From assembly GCA_913041125.1 (NCBI GenBank), contig CAJWHM010000005.1:1-64000 (forward strand): a DNA stretch of 64,000 bases. Direction: 5' to 3'. Shown here piece by piece: positions 11,238 to 20,114 of the stretch. Every line of letters begins with the position of its first letter. Position 1 is the first letter of the stretch. The notes under the pieces were generated by a model, which saw only the letters and a program-made list of their open reading frames with translations, did no database searches and was not told where the DNA came from. A program made the translations under genes and the position numbers. The DNA is from an uncultured Bacteroidota bacterium (GTDB lineage: Bacteria > Bacteroidota > Bacteroidia > Flavobacteriales > Flavobacteriaceae).

Positions 11238-12026
11238 GTGGACTACACTATTTATCAAGTTGATGCCTTTACAGATACTCTTTTTAAAGGAAACCCAGCC
11301 TGTGTAGTTCCACTTGAAAAATGGTTAGATGATTCTATTTTATTAAATATTGCAAAAGAAAATGCAGTCCCAGAAACCGCTTTTTTTGTTAAAAATGATA
11401 AAAATATACACTTAAGATGGTTTACTCCTGACATAGAAATGGATCTTTGCGGACATGCCACACTTGCTACCGCGCATGTCATTAAAAGACACCTGAATTA
11501 TCCAAATAATCTACTGAGTTTTAGAACTCTTAGTGGTGAAGTAAAAGTTGAAGTTTCAAAAAATAAATATTTTTTAGATTTTCCATCACGAATTCCATCA
11601 AAGGCAAAACTTCCAGTAAATTTAAAACAATCATTAAATATTAAACCTAAAGAAGTTCTAAAATCAAGAGATTTTGTTCTTATATACAATGAAGAAAAGG
11701 ATATAAGAAATATCATAATTGATAGAAATACTTTTGATAAAATTGATTTAGGCACTGGTGGAGTAATAGTAACTGCAGCAGGTGAAAAGGTAGATTTTGT
11801 ATCAAGGTTTTTTACTCCTAGAGCTACTTTACTTGAGGACCCTGTAACGGGTTCAGCCCATTGCTCTTTGATTCCTTTCTGGTCCTCTTTTCTTAAAAAA
11901 AAGAAAATGGAAGCATTACAATTATCCAAGAGAGGAGGTAAGTTATACTGTGAAAATAAAAATGATCGTGTGCTTATTGGAGGAAATGCAAGGACTTTTT
12001 TTAAAGGTAAATTTCAAATTTCATAA
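11238..12026 (+). CDS. PhzF family isomerase/epimerase
   Basis: Starts GTG; 'YQVDAFTDTLFKGNPACVV', 'DLCGHATLATAHV', 'DPVTGSAHCSLIPFW'. Confidence 0.93.
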   Translation: MDYTIYQVDAFTDTLFKGNPACVVPLEKWLDDSILLNIAKENAVPETAFFVKNDKNIHLRWFTPDIEMDLCGHATLATAHVIKRHLNYPNNLLSFRTLSGEVKVEVSKNKYFLDFPSRIPSKAKLPVNLKQSLNIKPKEVLKSRDFVLIYNEEKDIRNIIIDRNTFDKIDLGTGGVIVTAAGEKVDFVSRFFTPRATLLEDPVTGSAHCSLIPFWSSFLKKKKMEALQLSKRGGKLYCENKNDRVLIGGNARTFFKGKFQIS

Positions 12027-12032
12027 AAGAAC

Positions 12033-12923
12033 CTAAATTAAATGTCTAAGATTTTTTTTAAAATAAGTTGCTGAGGTAGCAGCGCTTTCCATATCAGTTG
12101 AGGCAAAATTTCCTCCTTGTTCTATATAATAGTATTTCATGCCACTTTTTTTAGCATCAGGAAGAATCTTTGCATAATCTATAGATCCATTTCCTAATTC
12201 ACTATAGTCTCTAGTAATTTTATCCATGTCTTTAATATGCCACATAACATATCGGCCAGGATGTTTATCTACTAACTCTTTTGGTGTTTTTCCAGAATGT
12301 ATAACCCAATACATATCCATTTGAAGTTTTACCAAATTTTTGTCTGTTATTTTCATTAAAATTTCATGCCCAGTAGTACCTCCCCAATTTTGAAATTCAT
12401 ATCCATGATTGTGATATGCAAATCCAAGTCCTGCAGATTTGACTAACTCTCCTATTAAATTTAGTTTATCCGCCAAAACTTTAAAACTTTCTGGATTTCT
12501 CCTTTCTGGATGAACCCATGGCCATGTAATAAAAGGGGCGTTTAATTTCTTAGATGCTGAAATACAATGATCAACAAACCATTTTAATTCATCATCTGAT
12601 GAATTAAAATATTCAGAAAATCCGAAATGACCACTGGTCGTTGTTAAATTCAAATCATCTAAAATTTCTTTAAATTCAGGTATTTTGAAACCATAAATCT
12701 TTTTTGTCTTAGGATTGAATCCATATGTTTCAAAATCTTCATAACCCATTTTTTTTAATTTTTTCAAAGTATCTACAGGATCTTTTGCTAGGGCATCACG
12801 AACTGTAAAAAGTTGAAGACCCATTTTATATTTGGGAGTTGCAGAATACAAAATTTGGGGGACTCCAGCAAAGGTAACCCCAGCCAAAGTAGTCATTTGA
12901 TTTATAAAACTTCGCCTACTCAT
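12033..12923 (-). CDS. Sugar phosphate isomerase/epimerase (xylose-isomerase-like TIM barrel) with twin-arginine-like signal
   Basis: MSRRSFINQMTTLAGVTFAG leader; 'LGFAYHNHGYEFQ', 'QMDMYWVIHSG', 'MWHIKDMD'. Confidence 0.88.
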   Translation of the reverse strand: MSRRSFINQMTTLAGVTFAGVPQILYSATPKYKMGLQLFTVRDALAKDPVDTLKKLKKMGYEDFETYGFNPKTKKIYGFKIPEFKEILDDLNLTTTSGHFGFSEYFNSSDDELKWFVDHCISASKKLNAPFITWPWVHPERRNPESFKVLADKLNLIGELVKSAGLGFAYHNHGYEFQNWGGTTGHEILMKITDKNLVKLQMDMYWVIHSGKTPKELVDKHPGRYVMWHIKDMDKITRDYSELGNGSIDYAKILPDAKKSGMKYYYIEQGGNFASTDMESAATSATYFKKNLRHLI

Positions 12924-13033
12924 TTATTCTTGTTTCTATAAACATATTAAATTTTGATAATTAAATTGGACCATGAAAGGAGAAAAATGTAACTTGAAAG
13001 TCAATATTTGAATTTTAAACGACTATAATTTTT

Positions 13034-14422
13034 ATGAAATTTCTTGATGATGCGGAGCCTTTTCGAATAAAAATGGTTGAACCCATAAAAAAAACAACAC
13101 GAGAAGAAAGAGAAAAACTTGTTAAAAAAGCTGATTATAATATCTTTAAAATTCCTGCTGAAAATGTTTTTATCGATATGCTTACGGATAGTGGCACTTC
13201 AGCAATGAGTAGCAAACAATGGGGAGGAATAATGACAGGTGACGAATCTTATGCTGGAAGTTCAAGTTTCTATCATTTAAGAGATTCTGTTCAAGACATT
13301 ATGGGATTCCCATATGTACAACCCACTCATCAAGGAAGAGCTGCAGACTTTATAATGTCTCAGCTTTATGCCTCAAAGGGTGGTTATATTCTTGGCAATC
13401 TACATTTTGATAGTTTTAAAGGTCACTCAGAAATTGCGGGCTCAATTCCCATAGATTTGATTATTGAAGAGGGTCGCACGGCAAATTCTAATCCACACCC
13501 TTTTAAAGGAAACATGGATATAGAAAAATTAAAAAATTTTATTGATGAAAAAGGAAAAGAAAATATTCCCTTAATTATAATAACAGTAACTTCTAATGGT
13601 AACGGTGGTCAACCAGTTTCTATGGAAAACATTAGGACTGTTTCAAAAATAGCCAAAACAAATCAAATACCTCTAATGATTGATGCAGCTCGTTTTGCAG
13701 AAAATTGTTATTTCATTAAAAAAAGAGAAAATGGTTATGAAAATAAATCCATTAAGGAAATAGCAAATGAATTATTTTCTTATGCAGATGGATGTGTTAT
13801 GAGTTCAAAAAAAGACGGTCTAGTTAATATTGGAGGATTTATTTGTACAAAACATGAAGAATTATTCCCAATGATCAACCAATTGGCAATAATCAATGAA
13901 GGTTTTGTTACCTATGGAGGCATGAGCGGAAGAGATTTAGAAGCACTAGCCATTGGACTTCAAGAGGGTATAGATGAAGAATATTTAAAATATAGAATCG
14001 AGCAGGTACAATATCTAGGTGAAGAATTATCAAAAAAAGGAATTCCAATAATTTTACCAACAGGTGGTCATGGCGTTTATGTAGATGCACAAAAATTTTA
14101 TCCTCATATTCCTCAAAGTGAATTTCCTGGACAAGCTCTTGTTGTTGAGTTATACAAAACAGCAGGTGTCAGGGGAGTTGAGTTGGGCTCTTGTGCATTT
14201 TCTAAAAAAAATAAAGAAACTGGTGAGATTATTTATCCTGATTTAGAACTTGTAAGGTTAACTGTGTCTCGAAGAGTTTACACGAATAGGCACATGGATG
14301 TTGTAATAAACGCTCTTGATGATGTTTTTAAGAGAAGAGATCAAATGAAGGGCTTAAGGCTCACCTATGAAGGGCCAATTATTAGCTTAAGACATTTTAC
14401 TGCCAAATTTGAAATGATATAG
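13034..14422 (+). CDS. tnaA: Tryptophanase-type PLP beta-eliminating lyase (tryptophanase/tyrosine phenol-lyase family)
   Basis: Full-length family similarity; PLP lysine region 'FSYADGCVMSSKKDGLVNIGG'; C-terminal RHFTAKFEMI. Confidence 0.9.
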   Translation: MKFLDDAEPFRIKMVEPIKKTTREEREKLVKKADYNIFKIPAENVFIDMLTDSGTSAMSSKQWGGIMTGDESYAGSSSFYHLRDSVQDIMGFPYVQPTHQGRAADFIMSQLYASKGGYILGNLHFDSFKGHSEIAGSIPIDLIIEEGRTANSNPHPFKGNMDIEKLKNFIDEKGKENIPLIIITVTSNGNGGQPVSMENIRTVSKIAKTNQIPLMIDAARFAENCYFIKKRENGYENKSIKEIANELFSYADGCVMSSKKDGLVNIGGFICTKHEELFPMINQLAIINEGFVTYGGMSGRDLEALAIGLQEGIDEEYLKYRIEQVQYLGEELSKKGIPIILPTGGHGVYVDAQKFYPHIPQSEFPGQALVVELYKTAGVRGVELGSCAFSKKNKETGEIIYPDLELVRLTVSRRVYTNRHMDVVINALDDVFKRRDQMKGLRLTYEGPIISLRHFTAKFEMI

Positions 14423-14429
14423 TAGAATT

Positions 14430-15587
14430 ATGAATACATCTTCTTTTAACTTCTTTACCCCAACAAAACTTATTTTTGGCCCAGGAAAACTAAACGATTT
14501 AAAGGAGATAGCTCCAAATTATGGGCAAAAATGTCTTATTGTTTCAAGACCTAAAAAAGGCTCTCTAAAAAACACATACTTAAGGATAGAAAAACTTTTA
14601 AATTCAGTTGATATTGAAGTCTTTTACTTTGATGAAATTGTTCCAAATCCAACTTTAGAAGGAATAAATAAAGGAGTTGCTATTGCAGCAGAAAATAAAG
14701 TTGATTTTATTTTAGGAGTTGGAGGTGGATCTGTAATGGATTCAGCTAAACTAATTGCTCTATTATATGAATCAAAAGGTGTCATTGATTGGAAAGCTGC
14801 TTTCTCGAATTATGACCATCCTTTTTCATTTATAAAATCAAAGCCCTCCAGTTTACCATTCTTAGCTGTCTCAACTACATCTGGAACAGGATCACAGTGT
14901 ACTCAAGCGGCTGTAGTGAGTGATACAAAAAATAAAGAAAAAATTACTCTTTTTCATCTAGATCTATTCCCTAAAGCTGCAATAATAGATCCTGAATTAA
15001 TGCTAACAGTTCCAGATAGAGTTACGGCTGCAACAGGATTTGATGCTTTCACACATGCTTTTGAAAGTTATCTTGGAGGTAGAACATCCCCACTTACTGA
15101 ACAGCTTTCTCTTCAGTCAATCAAATTAGTAATAGAGAATTTACCAAAGGCAATAAATGAGCCTAACTCTATTGAATATCGAACAAGTCTTGCATGGGCT
15201 GATACAATTGCAGGTATTTGTTTATCCAATGGCGGTGCTGACATTCCACATCCTTTAGGTGAGATAATCGGTGGCATCTGTCAAAGAATACCTCATGGAG
15301 AAACCTTAGCTATGGTTTATCCTAAGTTTCTCAACTATAAGAAGAATATCGCAATAGATAAATTTGAAACAATTGCAAATTATTTAGGACTTGAAAAAAA
15401 ACCTGAAGCTTTTGTGAATAAGGTTATTGAGTTATTAAATATTACTTCTTTGTCTGAATCTCTTGAAAAGGCAGAAATCAATGATTTGGAAAAAAATGAA
15501 ATTCTCTCTCATCCTTTATTAAAAAATTTAGATCCAAAAAACGAACAGACCATCTTTGATATAATGAATCACAGTATTAACCCTTAA
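14430..15587 (+). CDS. Iron-containing alcohol dehydrogenase
   Basis: GVGGGSVMDSAK; metal ligand motif GFDAFTHAFESY, HPLGE, PHGETLAMVYP. Confidence 0.95.
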   Translation: MNTSSFNFFTPTKLIFGPGKLNDLKEIAPNYGQKCLIVSRPKKGSLKNTYLRIEKLLNSVDIEVFYFDEIVPNPTLEGINKGVAIAAENKVDFILGVGGGSVMDSAKLIALLYESKGVIDWKAAFSNYDHPFSFIKSKPSSLPFLAVSTTSGTGSQCTQAAVVSDTKNKEKITLFHLDLFPKAAIIDPELMLTVPDRVTAATGFDAFTHAFESYLGGRTSPLTEQLSLQSIKLVIENLPKAINEPNSIEYRTSLAWADTIAGICLSNGGADIPHPLGEIIGGICQRIPHGETLAMVYPKFLNYKKNIAIDKFETIANYLGLEKKPEAFVNKVIELLNITSLSESLEKAEINDLEKNEILSHPLLKNLDPKNEQTIFDIMNHSINP

Positions 15588-15595
15588 TAAGACTA

Positions 15596-16297
15596 ATGAA
15601 AAAAATAAAAATAGCAGCAGGATTAGCTCATGTAGATTATGGTCATATTGCAGATTTAGTCAAAAAAGCAACTTCCGCAGGTTCAGATTATATACATTCT
15701 GATGCTGCCGATATGCACGATTTAAAAAACATGCAACTTATGGGAGGACATCAAATTATTGATGGAATTAGAAAACATACAGATCTTCCTATAGAATGTC
15801 ATATTTACACAAAAACTTGTGATCTTTTATTCATAGATAAACTGGCTGAAGTTGGAACAAATATGTTAATTCTACCTGCTGAACATTTTATTGGTGCGCC
15901 ACTTGCTTACATAATTAATTGGTGTAGAGAACGCTCAATGAAAATTGGTTTAACTGTTGGACTATACACCCCTTTATCTTTTGTCGAAGAATCAATATAT
16001 GATATCGATCGTCTCCATATTGTAGTACACGGAGTTGATGAAACTGACGGAAAAGATAATTGGGGTTGGAGAAGGTCATGCTTAGATTTATTAAAAAGAG
16101 CAAGAAAATTAGTAGATGAAAAAAATCCTAAATGTGAAATTGCAATTGATGGAGGAATAAGGGCTGATAATCTAGCTCCATTAGTTTCATGTGACCCCGA
16201 TGTAATTGTGTTATCGTCAGCTATTTTCAAAGATACTGATGGAATTCATACTGCATTAAAAAAATGTAGAAATGCCATTGAAAAAGCTCAGAATTGA
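15596..16297 (+). CDS. Ribulose-phosphate 3-epimerase-like TIM barrel, divergent
   Basis: Conserved candidate metal ligands IHSD, ECH, IDGGI; canonical NPGFGGQ loop absent. Confidence 0.8.
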   Translation: MKKIKIAAGLAHVDYGHIADLVKKATSAGSDYIHSDAADMHDLKNMQLMGGHQIIDGIRKHTDLPIECHIYTKTCDLLFIDKLAEVGTNMLILPAEHFIGAPLAYIINWCRERSMKIGLTVGLYTPLSFVEESIYDIDRLHIVVHGVDETDGKDNWGWRRSCLDLLKRARKLVDEKNPKCEIAIDGGIRADNLAPLVSCDPDVIVLSSAIFKDTDGIHTALKKCRNAIEKAQN

Positions 16298-16313
16298 ATA
16301 AAAAATAAATCAA

Positions 16314-16742
16314 ATGGAACCTTCGTTTATATTGCTTGATCAAAATTTTAAAAATAAATCAGAAGCATTAATAAATCTAGTTGAAATTCTGCATAATAAT
16401 GGTTGTTTGAATAACAAACAAAAATATCTTAAATCCATTATTGAAAGAGAAAAAATTCTATCAACTTATTGTGGCCATAATATTGCTATCCCACATGCGA
16501 TTTCAAAAGCTGTTGAGAAAATAAGCTATGGCTTCTGTAGAACAAATAGTATGGAATGGGATAAAAATGATGATCCCGTTAAATACATTTTAATACTTGC
16601 TATACCTGATATTGAAAAAAAAAGTGATAATTATCATATTGACCTAATGTCCCAAGTTGCAAGTATAGCTCTGGAGGAAGATGTCAGAAATATTTGGGAA
16701 AAAGCTATAACCGAAAAAGAAATTTTAAAAACATTTCAATAA
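16314..16742 (+). CDS. PTS fructose/mannitol-type EIIA domain protein
   Basis: Phosphorylatable His in 'GHNIAIPHAIS'; length and position in PTS operon. Confidence 0.88.
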   Translation: MEPSFILLDQNFKNKSEALINLVEILHNNGCLNNKQKYLKSIIEREKILSTYCGHNIAIPHAISKAVEKISYGFCRTNSMEWDKNDDPVKYILILAIPDIEKKSDNYHIDLMSQVASIALEEDVRNIWEKAITEKEILKTFQ

Positions 16743-16753
16743 TAACTTTTAAT

Positions 16754-17815
16754 ATGAATTTTTGGAAAGATACAGTTAATATTTTTAAAGAAACTGGAAC
16801 TCATTTTAGAACAGGAGTATCCTACATGCTACCAATCCTTCTCATTGGTGGAATGGTAGGTAGTTTAGCAGTGTTAGGTGGAGGTGATTATTCAGATGGT
16901 TCTATTTGGAAAATATTTAAAGACGTTGGAGCTATAGGATTGAAATATTTTGTCCCTATTATGGCAGCTTACACTGCATACAGTATTTCTGATACACCCG
17001 GTATTGCTCCTGGCTTTATTGTAGGAATTTTAGCTCAACAAATAGATACTGGATACTTAGGTGCTCTTCTTGGAGGAATTCTAGTTGGATATACAACCTA
17101 TATGTTAATGAAATTAGATCTGCCTGAGATAATTCAAAGTACTTGGGGATTTATAGCACCTGTTTTTAGTACACTAATTGTAGTAATATTTATGGTCTAC
17201 TTACTTGGCCCTCCCATAGCTTGGCTTATGGAATCTATTTCTTCTTTTTTATCAAGCCTTGGTGAAGAAGGTTCTGCTATAATGGGTGGAGTGATGGGTT
17301 TTCTTGGAGGAATTGATTATGGAGGCCCATTTAGTAAAACTCAAAGTACTTTTGCAACAGCTGTAATGGACTTAGATCTTTATGTGCCTTTAGGTATTTG
17401 TGGAAGCATAGTAATCATTCCCCCATTAGGAATGTGTTTAGCTACTTTTTTACAACCTAAATTGTACACAAAAGTTGAAAGAAAATATGCGAAAAGCTCA
17501 TGGATATATTCAATTATTGGTGGCTTTACAGAAATTGTTATCCCACTCGCCGTTGGTGATCTAGTTCGTGTTACAATAGCAACTGTTTTAGGATGTACAG
17601 TTGCTGGAACTATCGCTGGAATCTTTTTATTGGAATTAAGTACTCCTGTTCTTGGAATTGCTCAATGGTTTTTTTATGATAAACCATTAGTATTTGTAAT
17701 TTGTGTTGTCGTAGGATCTCTAATTACAGCTCTTACAGCAAATTTTTTAAAAAGCATTAACAAAAGAGACATCGATGCCCTTGACGCTGCTGATACTGAA
17801 ATTAACAAAACCTAA
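16754..17815 (+). CDS. PTS fructose-type EIIC permease
   Basis: Polytopic; 'FRTGVSYMLPILLIGGMVGS', 'GGIDYGGPFSKTQS'; ORF track start 16694 overlaps EIIA, so ATG 16754 (MNFWKDTV) preferred. Confidence 0.9.
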   Translation: MNFWKDTVNIFKETGTHFRTGVSYMLPILLIGGMVGSLAVLGGGDYSDGSIWKIFKDVGAIGLKYFVPIMAAYTAYSISDTPGIAPGFIVGILAQQIDTGYLGALLGGILVGYTTYMLMKLDLPEIIQSTWGFIAPVFSTLIVVIFMVYLLGPPIAWLMESISSFLSSLGEEGSAIMGGVMGFLGGIDYGGPFSKTQSTFATAVMDLDLYVPLGICGSIVIIPPLGMCLATFLQPKLYTKVERKYAKSSWIYSIIGGFTEIVIPLAVGDLVRVTIATVLGCTVAGTIAGIFLLELSTPVLGIAQWFFYDKPLVFVICVVVGSLITALTANFLKSINKRDIDALDAADTEINKT

Positions 17816-17826
17816 TTTAAATTTTT

Positions 17827-18138
17827 ATGAAAATAGCCTTAGTAACTGCATGTTTAGCAGGAGTAGCCCACAGTAAGATGGCTTCTTTAGCTCTTAAAAA
17901 AGAAGCTCAAAAAAGAGGATATGAAATTTGTATTGAAGAACAAGGTGGACATAAAATCCCAACTAGAATATCAAACGAAGAAATAGAGCAATCTGATGTT
18001 GTTATAATTGCGAAAATGGTTTCTATTTCAGGTAAAGATAGATTTAAAGGAAAAAAAATTTTAGAAGTTAGTGTTAATGAGGCTGTGAGAAAGCCTGTTT
18101 TAATAATTGATAAAGCAGAACAACTAATCAAAGATTGA
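17827..18138 (+). CDS. PTS fructose-type EIIB
   Basis: N-terminal phospho-Cys motif VTACLAGVAHSKMA (canonical family form VTACPTGIAHT). Confidence 0.9.
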   Translation: MKIALVTACLAGVAHSKMASLALKKEAQKRGYEICIEEQGGHKIPTRISNEEIEQSDVVIIAKMVSISGKDRFKGKKILEVSVNEAVRKPVLIIDKAEQLIKD

Positions 18139-18141
18139 TTA

Positions 18142-18405
18142 ATGATAAGTCTAGCTATAAATATCAAAGATGAAATTGGTTTTCATGCAAGAACTGCGTC
18201 ACTATTTGCCAAGAAAGCTTCAAAATTTGAATCTGAAATTTTTATTGAATTTAAAGGAAAAAAGGTAAATGCTAAAAGCACATTATCAATAATGACCCTA
18301 GGGGTTAAATCTAATGATGAAATTGTTCTTATAACAAATGGAAATGATGAGAAAGAAGCACATAATGCTTTAATCTCATATATTGAAAATAATTTTAATG
18401 ATTAA
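18142..18405 (+). CDS. HPr family phosphocarrier protein
   Basis: His-15 motif GFHARTASLF; Ser-46 region NAKSTLSIMTLG. Confidence 0.92.
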   Translation: MISLAINIKDEIGFHARTASLFAKKASKFESEIFIEFKGKKVNAKSTLSIMTLGVKSNDEIVLITNGNDEKEAHNALISYIENNFND

Positions 18406-20039
18406 AACATATCAAAACACTTAAAGGAATAGTAGCTAGTTCAGGTATAGCGATTGGTAAAGCGAAGTTTATTGTAGATAATAAATCTATTGAAATATTT
18501 AATAAATATAGTACTGAAAGTGAAGCTGAATTAATTCGGTTTAGAAAGGCTATTATAGAAGCAACAAAAAAAAATAGATCTTATAAAAAAAAGATTTTTT
18601 CTTCACTTTCTTCTCAAGAATTAGAAATTTATGATGCATACGAGAGTATAATTAATGATCCTGATGTTATTGATCAAACAATTGAAATAATTAAAAGGGA
18701 TAAATTTTCAGCTGCATTTGCATATTTTAATGTTGCTCAAAACTTTATTAATGAACTTAAAAAAATTGATGATCCCTATCTTAAACAAAGAGCCCAAGAC
18801 ATCGAAATGATTTCAAAATTAGTTATTGAAATTTTAGAAGATAAAAAAAAATCACCGTCGAAGATTAACATTCCATCTATTGTAGTAGCCGAAAAAATTA
18901 ATCCTAATACTCTTGCAGAATTGGAATCAAAAAATTTAATTGGCCTAATAACAAGTAAGGGCGGGCTTACTGACCATACTTCAATTATTGCTAAAGCTAT
19001 GGGTGTCCCCTACCTTATAAATGTGGAAAATGCATCTGAAAAAATAAAGAATGGAGATTTTTTAATTATTGACAGTAATGAAAAAAGTGTAAAAATAAAT
19101 CCTGAAAAAGAAACAATTTTAAAATATAAAAAAATAATATCTGATCAAGAGATTAAGAATAGAAAACAGCTTTTAAATTCAAAAGACAAAGCTTTTACTA
19201 AATCTGGAAAAACTATAAATATTATGGCTAATGTTGGGTCATTAGAAGATGGCAAAAAAGCTTTTGAATATGGGGCAGACGGTATAGGATTATTAAGGAC
19301 AGAGCTTTGTTTTATAAATAGTAGTGTTGTTCCAGAGGAAGAAACACATTATAAAACTTATAAAAAGATACTTGAAACTATCCCAGAAAAAAAATGTACT
19401 CTTCGTTTGCTAGACTTTGGTACAGATAAGAAAGTTTCTTATTTACCTGTTTCTAATGAGCAGAATCCAGCCATTGGCAATAGAGCTCTAAGGCTTGGTT
19501 TTATGTATTACGAAAGTCTTTTAAAGCCTCAAATAAGATCATTCCTTAGACTATCAAAGATATTCGAAATCAAGATTCTCTGTCCCATGATTACAACGCC
19601 TAATGATTTGATTCAAGTTATAGATGCGATAAAACAAGAACAAGAAGAATTAAATTTATTAGGTGAAGAAATAAATGAAATTCCCGAAATTGGTATAATG
19701 GTTGAAGTTCCTAATGTGGCAATGAATCCTTTAGATTTTGTTTCAACCGCAGACTTCTTTTCATTTGGGACTAATGATTTAGCTCAATTTTTAATGGCTG
19801 CTGACAGAACTAATGAAATGGTATCACATTATTTAGAACAAGCAAATCAAACCGTTGTTAAATTGATAAAAGACTTTGCTAAAGCACTAAAACCTTACAA
19901 AAAAGAGATAAGTATATGTGGAGAATTAGCATCTAATCAATCTTATTTAAAAGAATTTATTGATTTAGGACTTAGTAGTTTGAGTGTAACTCCTAGTCAA
20001 ATTCCAAAAATCAAAACAAAAATTTTATCACTTATATAA
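18398..20039 (+). CDS. ptsI: PTS enzyme I (PEP-protein phosphotransferase), apparently frameshifted at the extreme 5' end
   Basis: ORF track begins at 18807, but the EI reading frame is open from 18402 (LKHIKTLKGIVASSGIAIGKA...). Phospho-His motif GGLTDHTSIIAKAMG; LRTELCF; no ATG/GTG/TTG in frame between 18402 and 18807. Confidence 0.85.
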
Positions 20040-20114
20040 TTTTTAAAATGCATTCTATAAAAAATAACCCTAAATATTATTTATTTTTAAATTAAAACAA
20101 ACCTATTTATACAA

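Noticed and set aside
11498-11929. Minus-strand 143-aa ORF
   Set aside because: Antisense shadow of the phzF-family gene, which has a strong family match.
18404-18407. Phase-variable homopolymer switch for EI
   Set aside because: A4 is too short for typical slipped-strand phase variation; error, mutation or recoding are more likely.
18807-20039. Taking the ORF-track start at 18807 as the true start of enzyme I
   Set aside because: The same frame is open back to 18402 and encodes clear EI N-terminal sequence, so 18807 is only the first in-frame ATG, not a biological start.
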